The position numbers were made by a program, and so were the translations under genes. A model generated the notes under the pieces. It was given only the letters and a program-made list of their open reading frames with translations, did not search any database and was not told the DNA's origin. This document shows, piece by piece, positions 1 through 7,139 of a stretch of 64,000 nucleotides of DNA. The stretch is from Paenibacillus segetis (GTDB taxonomy: Bacteria > Bacillota > Bacilli > Paenibacillales > Paenibacillaceae), in the NCBI RefSeq assembly GCF_014639155.1, contig NZ_BMFT01000001.1, forward strand, positions 1,860,001 to 1,924,000, given 5' to 3'. The first letter of the stretch is position 1. The number at the start of each line of letters is the position of its first letter.

Positions 1-581
1 GCAGTCACTATTGGAAGCAATTGACCACAGATGAGGGCCAATAATTGAGGTTTATATACACTAACCGTTTCCTTCCAGCGTGAAAGCAACAATAATAACG
101 CAGCAAACATACAGCAAAAAATGTAAATATTATGTACAGCAAACCATGTCCCATGTTCAATTTTACTAAATGGAACCCCAAGTACCGAATGTATATCATA
201 TACTCTATAGTAAAAATGATGGAATTCATTTGTTACATTGATTATTAAAGTAAGAAAAGGAAATGCAAGTAAAGCGATTGTTCTTTTTCTTTCTAATTTA
301 TAACCTAAATATTGCATGACAAACAATAATCCTAACGGGGGGAAAAACGGCAACCCTACATATTGTACAATATTCCAAAATCTAAGTTGTTCTAACGAAG
401 TGGATGTTAAGCTAAAGGCATAACCAAAGCAATAAATCAAGGAAGCTAATGTATACCACATGAACAATTTCGCGATATTTGTATAATAATGCCTCTTCCA
501 ATAAGTATAGACTAGTATAGACAAGTTCAATACAACCGAAGTGCAAACTAATGTTATATATGCCTCTAGTTTCGGTTCCAA
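1..581 (-). CDS. 7TM sensor protein (histidine-kinase/cyclase receptor N-terminus), partial
   Basis: An open frame runs from a TTG at 581 leftwards off the edge of the window, so only the first 193 residues are present. The start is supported by AAAGAGGG at 597-590, eight bases upstream; no ATG lies near it. The protein begins MEPKLEAYITLV and is almost entirely hydrophobic, with about six membrane segments. It shows the hallmarks of the 7TM region found at the N-terminus of some histidine kinases and diguanylate cyclases: FWNIVQYVGLPFFPPLGLLF near the middle, NEFHHFYYR, and a GTWFAVHNIYIF segment. The signalling output domain would lie beyond position 1, so kinase or cyclase cannot be decided. 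The frame is clean; short ATG-initiated frames in this stretch are shadows. Confidence 0.75.
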   Translation of the reverse strand, partial: MEPKLEAYITLVCTSVVLNLSILVYTYWKRHYYTNIAKLFMWYTLASLIYCFGYAFSLTSTSLEQLRFWNIVQYVGLPFFPPLGLLFVMQYLGYKLERKRTIALLAFPFLTLIINVTNEFHHFYYRVYDIHSVLGVPFSKIEHGTWFAVHNIYIFCCMFAALLLLLSRWKETVSVYKPQLLALICGQLLPIVT

Positions 582-897
582 TAGTTTTACCCTCTTTCAT
601 ATCATCTGTCTATATCATATTAACATTATTAAAAAAAAAGTTAATGTATTCCATGAAATATGTACAGAATTCGATCCACATCACTATAGTAACTATTATT
701 ATACAGAGCATATTCAGTTATTAATTTATACTATACTTTGCTCCTGATCACTTAAGAAATCATTTTCATAAGCCTCTTGTTTGTAAGGCGTTTGCAGAAG
801 CCAACCACAAATGCATATAGCCCATCCTCTGTAAACAGTTGCAGCTTATATACATATACAAATGTAAGAAAAAAACTTTAGCCAAGCCCACAACTAG
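582..897. other. intergenic, AT-rich, no gene recognised
   Basis: About 315 bases between the divergent 7TM gene and the first decayed coding fragment. It is AT-rich with poly-A runs (around 630-640). No terminator, RNA gene or cassette-type repeat was recognised. It must hold the promoter of the leftward 7TM gene just upstream of 600, but no convincing -35/-10 pair stands out. Confidence 0.4.
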
Positions 898-1047
898 TCC
901 GCATATTTGGACAATAAGTACAGAAAGAACTTTTGGACAGTTAATAAATTGCTTGAGGATGTTGCTAAATCAAACGAGAGAATTTACATTCTATACGGAG
1001 GAAATGATCTAAGGGCTATCTTCCTAACGCCTGAAATGTATCAATAA
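898..1047 (+). pseudogene. decayed short coding fragment, weakly antitoxin-like
   Basis: The frame after the TAG at 895 reads without interruption to the TAA at 1045-1047 and ends ..NDLRAIFLTPEMYQ. It has no start codon. The end of the peptide recalls the 'G.P.AVL.SPEEYE' stretch of Phd/YefM-type antitoxins, but the match is weak and is only a suggestion. The bases that follow (1048-1195) contain further short coding-looking stretches in changing frames, consistent with a decayed gene at the left border of the cassette array. Confidence 0.3.
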
Positions 1048-1205
1048 TATCTAGGACAGATTTAATCGAAAAGAAAGTGAAACCAATACTACTTCCCAGG
1101 TATCTCTAAGAAAGATTGCCGAAGTAATGAAAGTACAAAACATAATATCAAGGGATTTCTACTTATCTTCATTCTTATTTGAACAAAATAAAAAGGGTGA
1201 AATGT

Positions 1206-1561
1206 GTGATAAGAAAAGGCTATTTCATTGACAAAGAAAAAAAAGGATTTATAACGATGAATTAATAGTTTCTAGTAAAATTTACGCTGATTATCCTTCG
1301 TTACAGGAACTTGGACAAATGATTTTTAATGGTGAGGTAGAAGAAATATTTATCTGTAACTATCAAACAGGAGAAAAATGCGAATTAGAGCTTTTATCAA
1401 TCAATGATGTTAAGGCTGATTGGAATTCAAAGTATGAAAAAAATATAAACTTTGACGATGAAGCATATTTAGATGATTTCCCTAATGGATATTGCTTTTT
1501 TGTTGAGCTTTGGGAAAGCGAAAAAGGAATTCCAATTTTGGTGTTATTCTATTGTCATTAA
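1206..1561 (+). pseudogene. small hypothetical protein gene interrupted by a frameshift in a poly-A run
   Basis: A clean frame of 80 codons begins at the ATG at 1319, but the coding signal clearly starts earlier. A GTG at 1206, with AGGG at 1194-1197, opens a frame reading [13 protein letters not shown]. At the run of eight A (1237-1244) it must shift by one base to join the frame reading [18 protein letters not shown] and on to the ATG-initiated part. With nine A the two parts would fuse into about 119 residues. The acidic C-terminal half ([18 protein letters not shown]) resembles no family I recognise. It could be a true pseudogene, programmed slippage, or a sequencing error in the homopolymer. 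It is the first gene of the cassette array and is followed 42 bases later by site A. Confidence 0.5.
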
Positions 1562-1603
1562 AAGTTCCATTAGTTTGGTAGCAGTACAAGAGGACAAGGA
1601 CTT

Positions 1604-1752
1604 CGTATAACACAATATTTGCGCTTCGGGCCATTCGGCCCTCGGTCCGACCGAGGGTTTTCGAGGAAGCGGCTAGCAGCCGGACACATCCATCCCCCTA
1701 AGATAAGAGCTATCTAAAGGGAATGGACGTCGCGAATACAAGAACGTTATCG
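1604..1752 (+). repeat. attC-like inverted-repeat site A
   Basis: Left arm at 1604-1624 (outer box CGTATAAC, inner box ATATTTGC) pairs with the right arm at 1729-1752 (inner box GCGAATAC, spacer AAGAAC, outer box GTTATCG at 1746-1752). Between the arms lie two further hairpins: GGCCCTCGG / CCGAGGG around 1637-1656, and a long stem at 1688-1726 around the core TAAGATAAGAGCTATCTA. The site follows the upstream gene and precedes the next one, on the same strand, as attC sites do in cassette arrays. The internal hairpins may also stop transcription. Confidence 0.6.
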
Positions 1753-1921
1753 GAAATCAGCGAAAACCATAAAATTCTCTATCAGGTATTGATTATCTAC
1801 ATTATAGATATATTTCAGATAACAGGAAGATTGGTTTTAGAATCTGTAGTACTATATCTGTATATAGGGTGTTTTAATTGTCAACATCGTAGTGAATTTA
1901 CAATAAAAAAGGATGATTAGT

Positions 1922-2479
1922 ATGAATTCAGGGTTCACATTTGTTGAATTTCCCTGTTTTAAGTCAGAGCGTTTTACATTAAGGAAAGAAGAAGCGAACG
2001 ATCGCTATGATATTTACGAGCTCTATTCAAAAGAAGATGTAGTTAAATATATGCCATTTACACCATTTACTTCTGTTGAGGATGCAATTAATGAAATGAA
2101 TTGGTATCAGAAAATTTTCAAGGAACAATCTGGTTTACGGTGGATGATTGAAGATAGTGAGTCCAAAAAAGTGATTGGAACATGTGGATTTTTGAACTAC
2201 GAGAAGATACATAATCGTATAGAAATTGGTTATGATTTAACTCCTGACTTTTGGGGAAAAGGTATCATGACAGAGGTAGTGAAATGTATCATGGATTTTG
2301 GCTTTTTGACCATGAAGCTAAATAAAATTGAAGCGAAAGTCGAACCGGGGAATGAGGCGTCGATCCGTTTGATGTTTAAGCTCGGTTTCCACAAAGAAGG
2401 TGTCTTAAGGCAACATGAGTTCGAAAAAGGGAAGTATATTGATCTTGCTATCTTCTCTAAATTGAAAAGCGAGTATTAA
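1922..2479 (+). CDS. GNAT N-acetyltransferase, RimJ/RimL type
   Basis: About 185 residues covering one complete Acetyltransf_3-type GNAT fold. The N-terminal signature is SERFTLRKEEANDRYDIYEL. The acetyl-CoA pyrophosphate-binding loop is in YDLTPDFWGKGIMTEVV (the WGKG part), followed by KIEAKVEPGNEASIRLMFKL and GFHKEGVLR, which are typical of the RimJ/RimL group that acetylates protein N-termini, amino sugars or antibiotics. The substrate cannot be read from sequence. The ATG at 1922 is preferred over the in-frame ATG at 1913 because the AAAAAAGG at 1906-1914 is then spaced about seven bases away. It lies in the cassette array directly after site A; a relative lies at 5711. Confidence 0.9.
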   Translation: MNSGFTFVEFPCFKSERFTLRKEEANDRYDIYELYSKEDVVKYMPFTPFTSVEDAINEMNWYQKIFKEQSGLRWMIEDSESKKVIGTCGFLNYEKIHNRIEIGYDLTPDFWGKGIMTEVVKCIMDFGFLTMKLNKIEAKVEPGNEASIRLMFKLGFHKEGVLRQHEFEKGKYIDLAIFSKLKSEY

Positions 2480-2554
2480 TCTCTTATTTTTATGGAACCA
2501 GCATCACATTTAGCCGAAAAGGGATTCACCTTGAGTCTCTTGAACGTCAGGAAT

Positions 2555-2575
2555 GCGGATACGTTAGCTGAAATT
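2555..2575 (+). repeat. degenerate right arm of an attC-like site
   Basis: GCGGATAC followed directly by GTTAGCTGAAAT repeats the right-arm pattern of site B (inner box, then GTTAGCTGAA), but the usual six-base spacer is missing and no matching left arm is visible between 2480 and 2550. It lies between the GNAT gene and the kinase gene, where a site would be expected, and is best read as a decayed or deleted one. Confidence 0.4.
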
Positions 2576-2606
2576 CGGTTAAACCTATTATTCGAGGGAG
2601 GACTCA

Positions 2607-3542
2607 ATGAAGAAAATAGTATTTGTCGAAGGAGTCCCTGGATCTGGGAAATCGACAATGGCTCGGTTTTTAGCAAACCAATTTGAAAGGAATAGCCACA
2701 CATGTAGTTTATTTTTTGAGACTACGTATAACCATCCAATTATTCATTCTGTATCATTCGATGATTACAATATGTTTATTGAATCATATTTAGAAAGATG
2801 GAATAAGTTCCTTTTAAATCAATGTGATAGCGATGTTGTTGTGATGGAATCTGCATTATTTCAAAATCCTATTGTTCACTTGTTACATAAAGATGTTGAT
2901 CGAAATATAATCAAATCTTTAATTGTTAATGTAAGCAAGCTTTTTAGAGAAGTGGATTGTAAATTGATTTATTTTTATCAAGAAAATGCTGAAGCCGCAA
3001 TTCATAAGATGATTGACATTAGAGGCAAAGAAGAATTTTTACTAAGGAAACATAATGAGTATAAACATGAGAAGTATTTCATAAATCGGATGGAGCTGGG
3101 CGTGAAATCACATATTACTTTTTTTCTTGATTATGCTGCACTTGCTAATGAAATTGTCAAAGAAGTGTCTCTCGAAACAATAACTATAGAAAATTCAAAA
3201 GGAAATTATTCGTTATATGAGCAGCAATTAATCAATGAATTTGATTTGGAATATATTCCTGATCCTTATGTGGATATAACTATACTTAAGAATTATTCAG
3301 GAACATACTACAATCAGGATTTAAACTTCGGTTTAAATGTTGAACTGATAGATGATCACTTGTTTATATTTGGAGATAAAAAGTTGTTGCCAAAAAATAA
3401 TAGTCAATTCTATCTAAATGACATGAGTGTGATTGCAAACTTTATTAAAGAAGACGATGAAGTCAATCGAGTAGTTATAACTGAGAAGGACATGTATGCA
3501 AATAGAAATGAAAATGGAACCCATTTCGAAAGAATTTCATAG
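2607..3542 (+). CDS. P-loop kinase-like protein with a C-terminal beta domain
   Basis: 311 residues. A Walker A motif GVPGSGKS sits at residues 9-16 in an adenylate/nucleoside-kinase-like setting (KKIVFVEGVPGSGKSTMARF). The sequence DVVVMESALFQNP at about 75-87 fits the second strand with an acidic Walker B-like residue. Residues up to about 200 form the P-loop domain. From about 225 (LKNYSGTYYNQDLNFGLNVE) the pattern changes to short beta strands like the DUF3471-type domains found at the end of serine hydrolases. This pairing is unusual. The ATG is preceded by GGGAGG at 2596-2601. The substrate is unknown; such genes are often annotated as hypothetical ATPases. It is a member of the cassette array, bounded by a decayed site and site B. 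Confidence 0.7.
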   Translation: MKKIVFVEGVPGSGKSTMARFLANQFERNSHTCSLFFETTYNHPIIHSVSFDDYNMFIESYLERWNKFLLNQCDSDVVVMESALFQNPIVHLLHKDVDRNIIKSLIVNVSKLFREVDCKLIYFYQENAEAAIHKMIDIRGKEEFLLRKHNEYKHEKYFINRMELGVKSHITFFLDYAALANEIVKEVSLETITIENSKGNYSLYEQQLINEFDLEYIPDPYVDITILKNYSGTYYNQDLNFGLNVELIDDHLFIFGDKKLLPKNNSQFYLNDMSVIANFIKEDDEVNRVVITEKDMYANRNENGTHFERIS

Positions 3543-3552
3543 GAGAACCGAA

Positions 3553-3702
3553 CTTCAGCTAACACCGAATTCACTCTACGGAACTATCGCCCCTTGGTTG
3601 ACAGGTGTATAATCATGGAAGAAGTTCAGACAACAAATGACCCAGCCTAAGATAAGAGCTATCTAAGGCTGGGTCATTTCGTGAATATAAGAAGGTTAGC
3701 TG
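3553..3702 (+). repeat. attC-like inverted-repeat site B
   Basis: The outer boxes are perfectly complementary over ten bases: TTCAGCTAAC at 3554-3563 and GTTAGCTGAA at 3695-3704. The inner boxes GAATTCAC (3567-3574) and GTGAATAT (3681-3688) pair imperfectly. Inside lies a near-perfect hairpin at 3636-3678 (arms AATGACCCAGCCT and AGGCTGGGTCATT) whose centre TAAGATAAGAGCTATCTAA is shared with site A. A GTG within the right arm opens a spurious extension of the next gene. Confidence 0.65.
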
Positions 3703-3734
3703 AAATACCATTATACTCTGAAAGGACAAAGAGG

Positions 3735-4130
3735 ATGAAGACAAAAACATCTCTTCAGATATTATTATTTATTTCTCTATTAATGACTTTTATTACTTTC
3801 ATTAAAGGATTTGTAAATACAGTGCTAGAAAGACCTAATTGGCTAGTCGCATTACAATTATCGCCAATCCCAATATTTATGTTTGCTGCAGTAGTGATTT
3901 CTCTGGATCTGGTTAAGAAAGATTATGTAACTCTTAAAGGGCGTTTAAAATCTAAGGTACGGAATAAAATTGTAGTTAAAGTTAATAGCGATGTGGATAG
4001 AAAATTTACTGTTAAGAATGATCTGATGAACGACATAAGTGAAGATAACGACATTGAAATTCAATATTATAAGAGAACAAAAGCAGTAATAAGTATAAAG
4101 AGTATAAATTCAGAAGCAAGAGAATTTTGA
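3735..4130 (+). CDS. hypothetical two-TM membrane protein
   Basis: 131 residues from the ATG at 3735. The longer frame from 3681 starts inside the right arm of site B, and AAAGGA at 3721-3726 supports 3735. Two hydrophobic segments (LQILLFISLLMTFITFI and WLVALQLSPIPIFMFAAVVISL) are followed by a soluble lysine-rich domain of about 65 residues (KGRLKSKVRNKIVVKVNSDVD..) likely to face the cytoplasm. The tail, with a short beta-rich 'KGRLKSK.. ' pattern, resembles the C-terminal part of some small Bacillus membrane proteins. I recognise no family and infer no function. It is a single-gene unit between site B and partial site C. Confidence 0.6.
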   Translation: MKTKTSLQILLFISLLMTFITFIKGFVNTVLERPNWLVALQLSPIPIFMFAAVVISLDLVKKDYVTLKGRLKSKVRNKIVVKVNSDVDRKFTVKNDLMNDISEDNDIEIQYYKRTKAVISIKSINSEAREF

Positions 4131-4154
4131 GGGCTAATCCATTGAAGTATGGTA

Positions 4155-4300
4155 CATCAGCTAACACCGTATTCACGCTGCGGGACAGAAGGCCCGCGTC
4201 CCGCGAGAAGTGATTGACAGGGAAGTGTATTCATTGGATTCATCGGACACATCTGCACCGACTAACCACCGGCCGTTCGCTTCGCTCACTTAATAATATT
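4155..4300 (+). repeat. attC-like site C, left arm only
   Basis: The left arm at 4158-4178 is canonical (outer box CAGCTAAC, spacer ACC, inner box GTATTCAC). It is followed by GC-rich hairpin sequence (GCGGGAC / GTCCCGC around 4179-4204) and the CGGACACATC block also found in site A. The expected right arm is missing: sequence after 4290 turns into the AT-rich leader of the next gene. Either the right end was deleted or the next gene was joined by a different event. Confidence 0.5.
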
Positions 4301-4343
4301 GAATATGATCAGGTAAAAAATTTGTACACGAGGAGATAAAACT

Positions 4344-4796
4344 ATGACAAAAAACAAATTACTAAGAATGGACAATGTAGGCATCGTTGTAGAATCACTT
4401 GATAACGCAATCTCTTTCTTCGAGGAGATTGGCTTGAGCCTCGAAGGGCGAGCCCATGTTGAAGGTGAATGGGCTGGTCGTGTAACCGGACTAGGTTCTC
4501 AATGCGTAGAGATTGCTATGATGGTTACCCCAGATGGCCATAGCCGACTTGAACTTTCGAGATTTCTCACCCCACCTACTATATCAGATCACCGGACTGC
4601 TCCTGTAAACTCCCTCGGTTATCTACGTGTCATGTTTACAGTTCAAGACATTGACGAAATGGTATCCAGACTCAGTAAATATGGTGCTCAACTCGTTGGC
4701 GAAGTGGTTCAGTACGAGGACTCGTATCGGCTCTGCTACATTCGTGGAATTGAAGGACTTCTAATCGGTTTGGCGGAACAACTCGATAACAAATAA
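4344..4796 (+). CDS. VOC (glyoxalase/dioxygenase) superfamily protein
   Basis: 150 residues, the length of one two-module VOC monomer. The first module starts LRMDNVGIVVESLDNAISFFEEIG and the second LGYLRVMFTVQDIDEMVSRLSKYG, with a final segment YRLCYIRGIEGLLIGLAEQL containing the late metal-ligand glutamate position. The first ligand position, usually His in 'DHVGI', is Asn here, so metal binding may be altered. Members bind divalent metals and act on small electrophiles or confer resistance by binding drugs; the substrate is not predictable. The ATG follows GAGGAGATAAAACT. It is a cassette-array member between partial site C and site D. Confidence 0.85.
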   Translation: MTKNKLLRMDNVGIVVESLDNAISFFEEIGLSLEGRAHVEGEWAGRVTGLGSQCVEIAMMVTPDGHSRLELSRFLTPPTISDHRTAPVNSLGYLRVMFTVQDIDEMVSRLSKYGAQLVGEVVQYEDSYRLCYIRGIEGLLIGLAEQLDNK

Positions 4797-4899
4797 GTAA
4801 GTGACGGTTTATAGAATGACTTTACTGAAATATACATTAATAGAGTAAAAATAGAAACAGTAAGGCAGTGTAAAAGTAACTCGAAGTAGTTGAGTACGT

Positions 4900-5052
4900 C
4901 ATATAACACCGTATTCACGCGGTGGGCTGACCGAAGTAAAGAAGCTAGGAAGCATATTCAGCCGGACAAATCCTGCGAGACTAAATCTTCGACCCGGTTA
5001 CCGTTTGTCGCCTAAGCCTCTCTGGGGTTCGTGAATACAACAACGTTATATG
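4900..5052 (+). repeat. attC-like inverted-repeat site D, best-preserved copy
   Basis: Left arm 4900-4920: outer box CATATAAC, spacer ACC, inner box GTATTCAC. Right arm 5031-5052: inner box GTGAATAC, spacer AACAAC, outer box GTTATATG. Both box pairs are perfectly complementary, while the spacers are three and six bases, leaving unpaired bases as in attC sites. The interior carries a stem built from TCCTGCGAGACTAA (about 4970) and AAGCCTCTCTGGGG (about 5013-5027), shared with sites E and F. Confidence 0.7.
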
Positions 5053-5085
5053 CAATCGATCAAATTCTGAAAGAGGAGTAAACAT

Positions 5086-5577
5086 GTGAAGAATAAACCT
5101 CTTCGATTAATACTAATTTGTTCATTGGTATTCAATATTATATTAATTTATTTAACCTTGGATTATCGAACAAAGATAAACACAGTGAATGAATCAACTT
5201 TTCTACCTATTTTAAGCTCTAATTTAGATTCTTTGCCGAAAATAATATTAAATAATATAGACAATAAATTGAATGGTGAAATAATCATATCTAATGGAAT
5301 AGATAATACACTGAATACATTAGGTCATTTTATTTTAATTGGAGAAGATACAGGTTGGTTATCTGATAAAGATAAAAGCGAATTATGGTCTTTATATAAG
5401 TTTATTGATAGTGCTCCTAGAAAGAGGGAGGTTTCAGATGGTAGATTTTCAGAAATTGAAAAAACGGATTTAATCAAAATCGCTAAAATACTTAATGAAA
5501 TAAATTGGACAAACATAAAGGGATTTAATAGATTTTTAAATGCTACGTATGAAGTCCTGGGTAACTCAGAGAAGTGA
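5086..5577 (+). CDS. hypothetical membrane-anchored protein
   Basis: 163 residues from a GTG at 5086, with AGAGGAG at 5072-5078 seven bases upstream; the ATG two bases earlier is followed at once by a stop. The N-terminus has a single hydrophobic stretch (LRLILICSLVFNIILIYLTL, residues 6-25) without a lipobox or obvious cleavage site, so a signal anchor with an outside C-terminal domain is likely. The rest (about 135 residues) is mixed alpha/beta and lysine/asparagine-rich; no family is recognised. Its stop codon runs straight into the interior of site E, whose left arm is missing, so the C-terminus could have been trimmed. Confidence 0.6.
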   Translation: MKNKPLRLILICSLVFNIILIYLTLDYRTKINTVNESTFLPILSSNLDSLPKIILNNIDNKLNGEIIISNGIDNTLNTLGHFILIGEDTGWLSDKDKSELWSLYKFIDSAPRKREVSDGRFSEIEKTDLIKIAKILNEINWTNIKGFNRFLNATYEVLGNSEK

Positions 5578-5580
5578 ATT

Positions 5581-5672
5581 CAGCTCACAACCTTGCGAGG
5601 TTAAGTCCATCGGACCCGGTCGACTGCGCTCCCTTAAGCCTCTCGGGTTCGTAGATACATTAATGTTATCTG
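5581..5672 (+). repeat. attC-like site E, left arm missing
   Basis: Interior stem (CCTTGCGAGGTTAAG at 5591-5605 with CTTAAGCCTCTCGGG at 5633-5647) and right arm are present: inner box GTAGATAC at 5651-5658, spacer ATTAAT, outer box GTTATCTG at 5665-5672. The left arm that should begin with CAGATAAC is absent; the upstream gene stops three bases before this interior. A deletion between gene and site is the simplest reading. Confidence 0.5.
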
Positions 5673-5710
5673 AAAGAACAGTAAGAAAATATTAATAAGG
5701 TGGAGATTAC

Positions 5711-6268
5711 TTGAACATAACATCATTATTTGAAAACATCCCAAATTTTGAAACCAACAGATTAGTCTTACGCAAACTAGAAGTTTCAGATGCCGAAGAC
5801 TATTATAATGTTTTATCAGACCCAGAAACAATTAAACATACAAGATGGGATTTATTCAATACTGTGGATGATTCGATGGCGTACTTAATGTATCTTGAAC
5901 AGAAATATCAAAGTAGGCAAGCTTTTCACTGGGGAATAATAGAGAAGGATTCACAGAAGTTAATAGGTAGAGTAGCATTCATTAGCTTTGATGAAGAAAA
6001 CGATAGGACAGAAATTGGCTACGTTTTATCAAAACACTATTGGAGTAAAGGATTTATATCTGAAGCAATCCAGGAACTAATAAAATATGGCTTCAATGAA
6101 CTTGGAGTGAACCGAATTGAAGCTAGATGTAATGAAGATAATATTGGATCTGAAAGGGTAATGCAAAAAGTCGGCATGAAATTTGAGGGAATACTAAGAG
6201 AACAACTCAAAATGAAAGGGAATTACAAAAATCAGAAACATTATTCATTAATCAGAAGCGATTTGTAA
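5711..6268 (+). CDS. GNAT N-acetyltransferase, RimJ/RimL type
   Basis: 185 residues from a TTG at 5711 with AAGGTGGAG at 5698-5706. A complete Acetyltransf_3 fold: FETNRLVLRKLEVSDAEDYY at the N-terminus, GYVLSKHYWSKGFISEAIQE as the acetyl-CoA loop (WSKG), NRIEARCNEDNIGSERVMQK and VGMKFEGILREQL. It is a relative of the gene at 1922 but clearly diverged, so the pair is not a recent duplication. Likely roles are acetylation of protein N-termini or small amines. It is the first gene of a two-gene unit between sites E and F. Confidence 0.9.
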   Translation: MNITSLFENIPNFETNRLVLRKLEVSDAEDYYNVLSDPETIKHTRWDLFNTVDDSMAYLMYLEQKYQSRQAFHWGIIEKDSQKLIGRVAFISFDEENDRTEIGYVLSKHYWSKGFISEAIQELIKYGFNELGVNRIEARCNEDNIGSERVMQKVGMKFEGILREQLKMKGNYKNQKHYSLIRSDL

Positions 6269-6381
6269 GTATATCGAAGAAGTTTATATGAAGATAAAAA
6301 CCCATGGTATTTTTCTAAAGCAGTATTAGGTATGCAATTATAATTAACCCTATTTTGCCAAAAATAAAAGGAGTGACTTAT

Positions 6382-6888
6382 GTGGCGAAAGTAATTCCAG
6401 GTAGATATGCAGCCGAAATAGAAGGTCCATTTGTTGTATTTATTATTGGAATGAGAATAAATCGTTTTTTTGCTTTTCACAAATGGATTCCTGTGGCAAA
6501 AGCAATGGGGCCAATGGTCAAAGAGCTATACCAGAATCCTGAGATTGGATTTATTAGTACAGAGTTTTTTTTGAATTGGAGAGGAATTACATTATTACAA
6601 TATTGGAGAAGTTACGAGCAACTAGAGAAGTATGCACGGGGAGGGATTCATCTTGATGCATGGAAGAAATTTAATAAATCTGTTGGTACAGATGGGACAG
6701 TAGGTATTTATCATGAGACATATATGATTCATCCTGGACAGTATGAATGTATTTATGGAAACATGCCCAAATTTGGCTTGGCTAAAGCCGGAACGCATAT
6801 TCAAGCAGTTGGAAACATGGAGACATCGAGAAGAAGAATGGGTGGAGATAATAATCCTGCGGTCCCAACCCCTGTGAATCCAAAGTAG
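6382..6888 (+). CDS. DUF4188-type (monooxygenase-like) protein
   Basis: About 169 residues from a GTG at 6382, which is preferred over the upstream TTG at 6355 because AAAGGAG at 6367-6373 is correctly spaced. Features VIPGRYAAEIEGPFVVFIIGMRIN, LLQYWRSYEQLEKYARG and HETYMIHPGQYECIYGNMPKFGLAKA are characteristic of the DUF4188 family, which has a dimeric alpha/beta-barrel fold related to small heme-degrading or antibiotic-biosynthesis monooxygenases. No enzymatic activity is established for the family as far as I know. The last 15 residues are proline-rich and probably disordered. It lies 113 bases after the GNAT gene and before site F. Confidence 0.75.
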   Translation: MAKVIPGRYAAEIEGPFVVFIIGMRINRFFAFHKWIPVAKAMGPMVKELYQNPEIGFISTEFFLNWRGITLLQYWRSYEQLEKYARGGIHLDAWKKFNKSVGTDGTVGIYHETYMIHPGQYECIYGNMPKFGLAKAGTHIQAVGNMETSRRRMGGDNNPAVPTPVNPK

Positions 6889-6930
6889 TTTATTAAACAT
6901 TATTTGAAAGTAGTAATGTGGGGCATATGA

Positions 6931-7097
6931 CAAGTTAACGCCGTATCTACGCTGAGACTACTGACTGAGCTTCGGTCTGCAAGAGGCGATTCAAGAAGGC
7001 GAATTAGCTCATAACCCTGCGAGGCTAAGTCCCGTTGGACCCAGTCGCTTACGCTCCTTTAAGCCTCACGGGTTCGTAGATACAACAACGATAGATG
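6931..7097 (+). repeat. attC-like inverted-repeat site F
   Basis: Left arm 6931-6952: outer box CAAGTTAAC, spacer GCC, inner box GTATCTAC. Right arm 7076-7097: inner box GTAGATAC, spacer AACAAC, outer box GATAGATG. The inner boxes differ from site D at two positions but remain perfectly complementary (GTATCTAC/GTAGATAC versus GTATTCAC/GTGAATAC), a compensatory change. The outer right box has GAT instead of GTT, so this site may be inactive. The interior stem CCCTGCGAGGCTAAG (7015-7029) / AAGCCTCACGGG matches D and E. Confidence 0.65.
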
Positions 7098-7139
7098 AAA
7101 TCGGAGCAATATTTTATTAAAAGCTATTCTGGAGGAAGA

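Noticed and set aside
1723..1920. 65-codon plus-strand frame over the right arm of site A
   Set aside because: It begins inside the repeat arm, has no ribosome site, and no protein-like composition; a chance frame.
3681..3734. N-terminal extension of the two-TM protein from the GTG in site B
   Set aside because: These 18 codons are the repeat arm itself; the ATG at 3735 has its own ribosome site.
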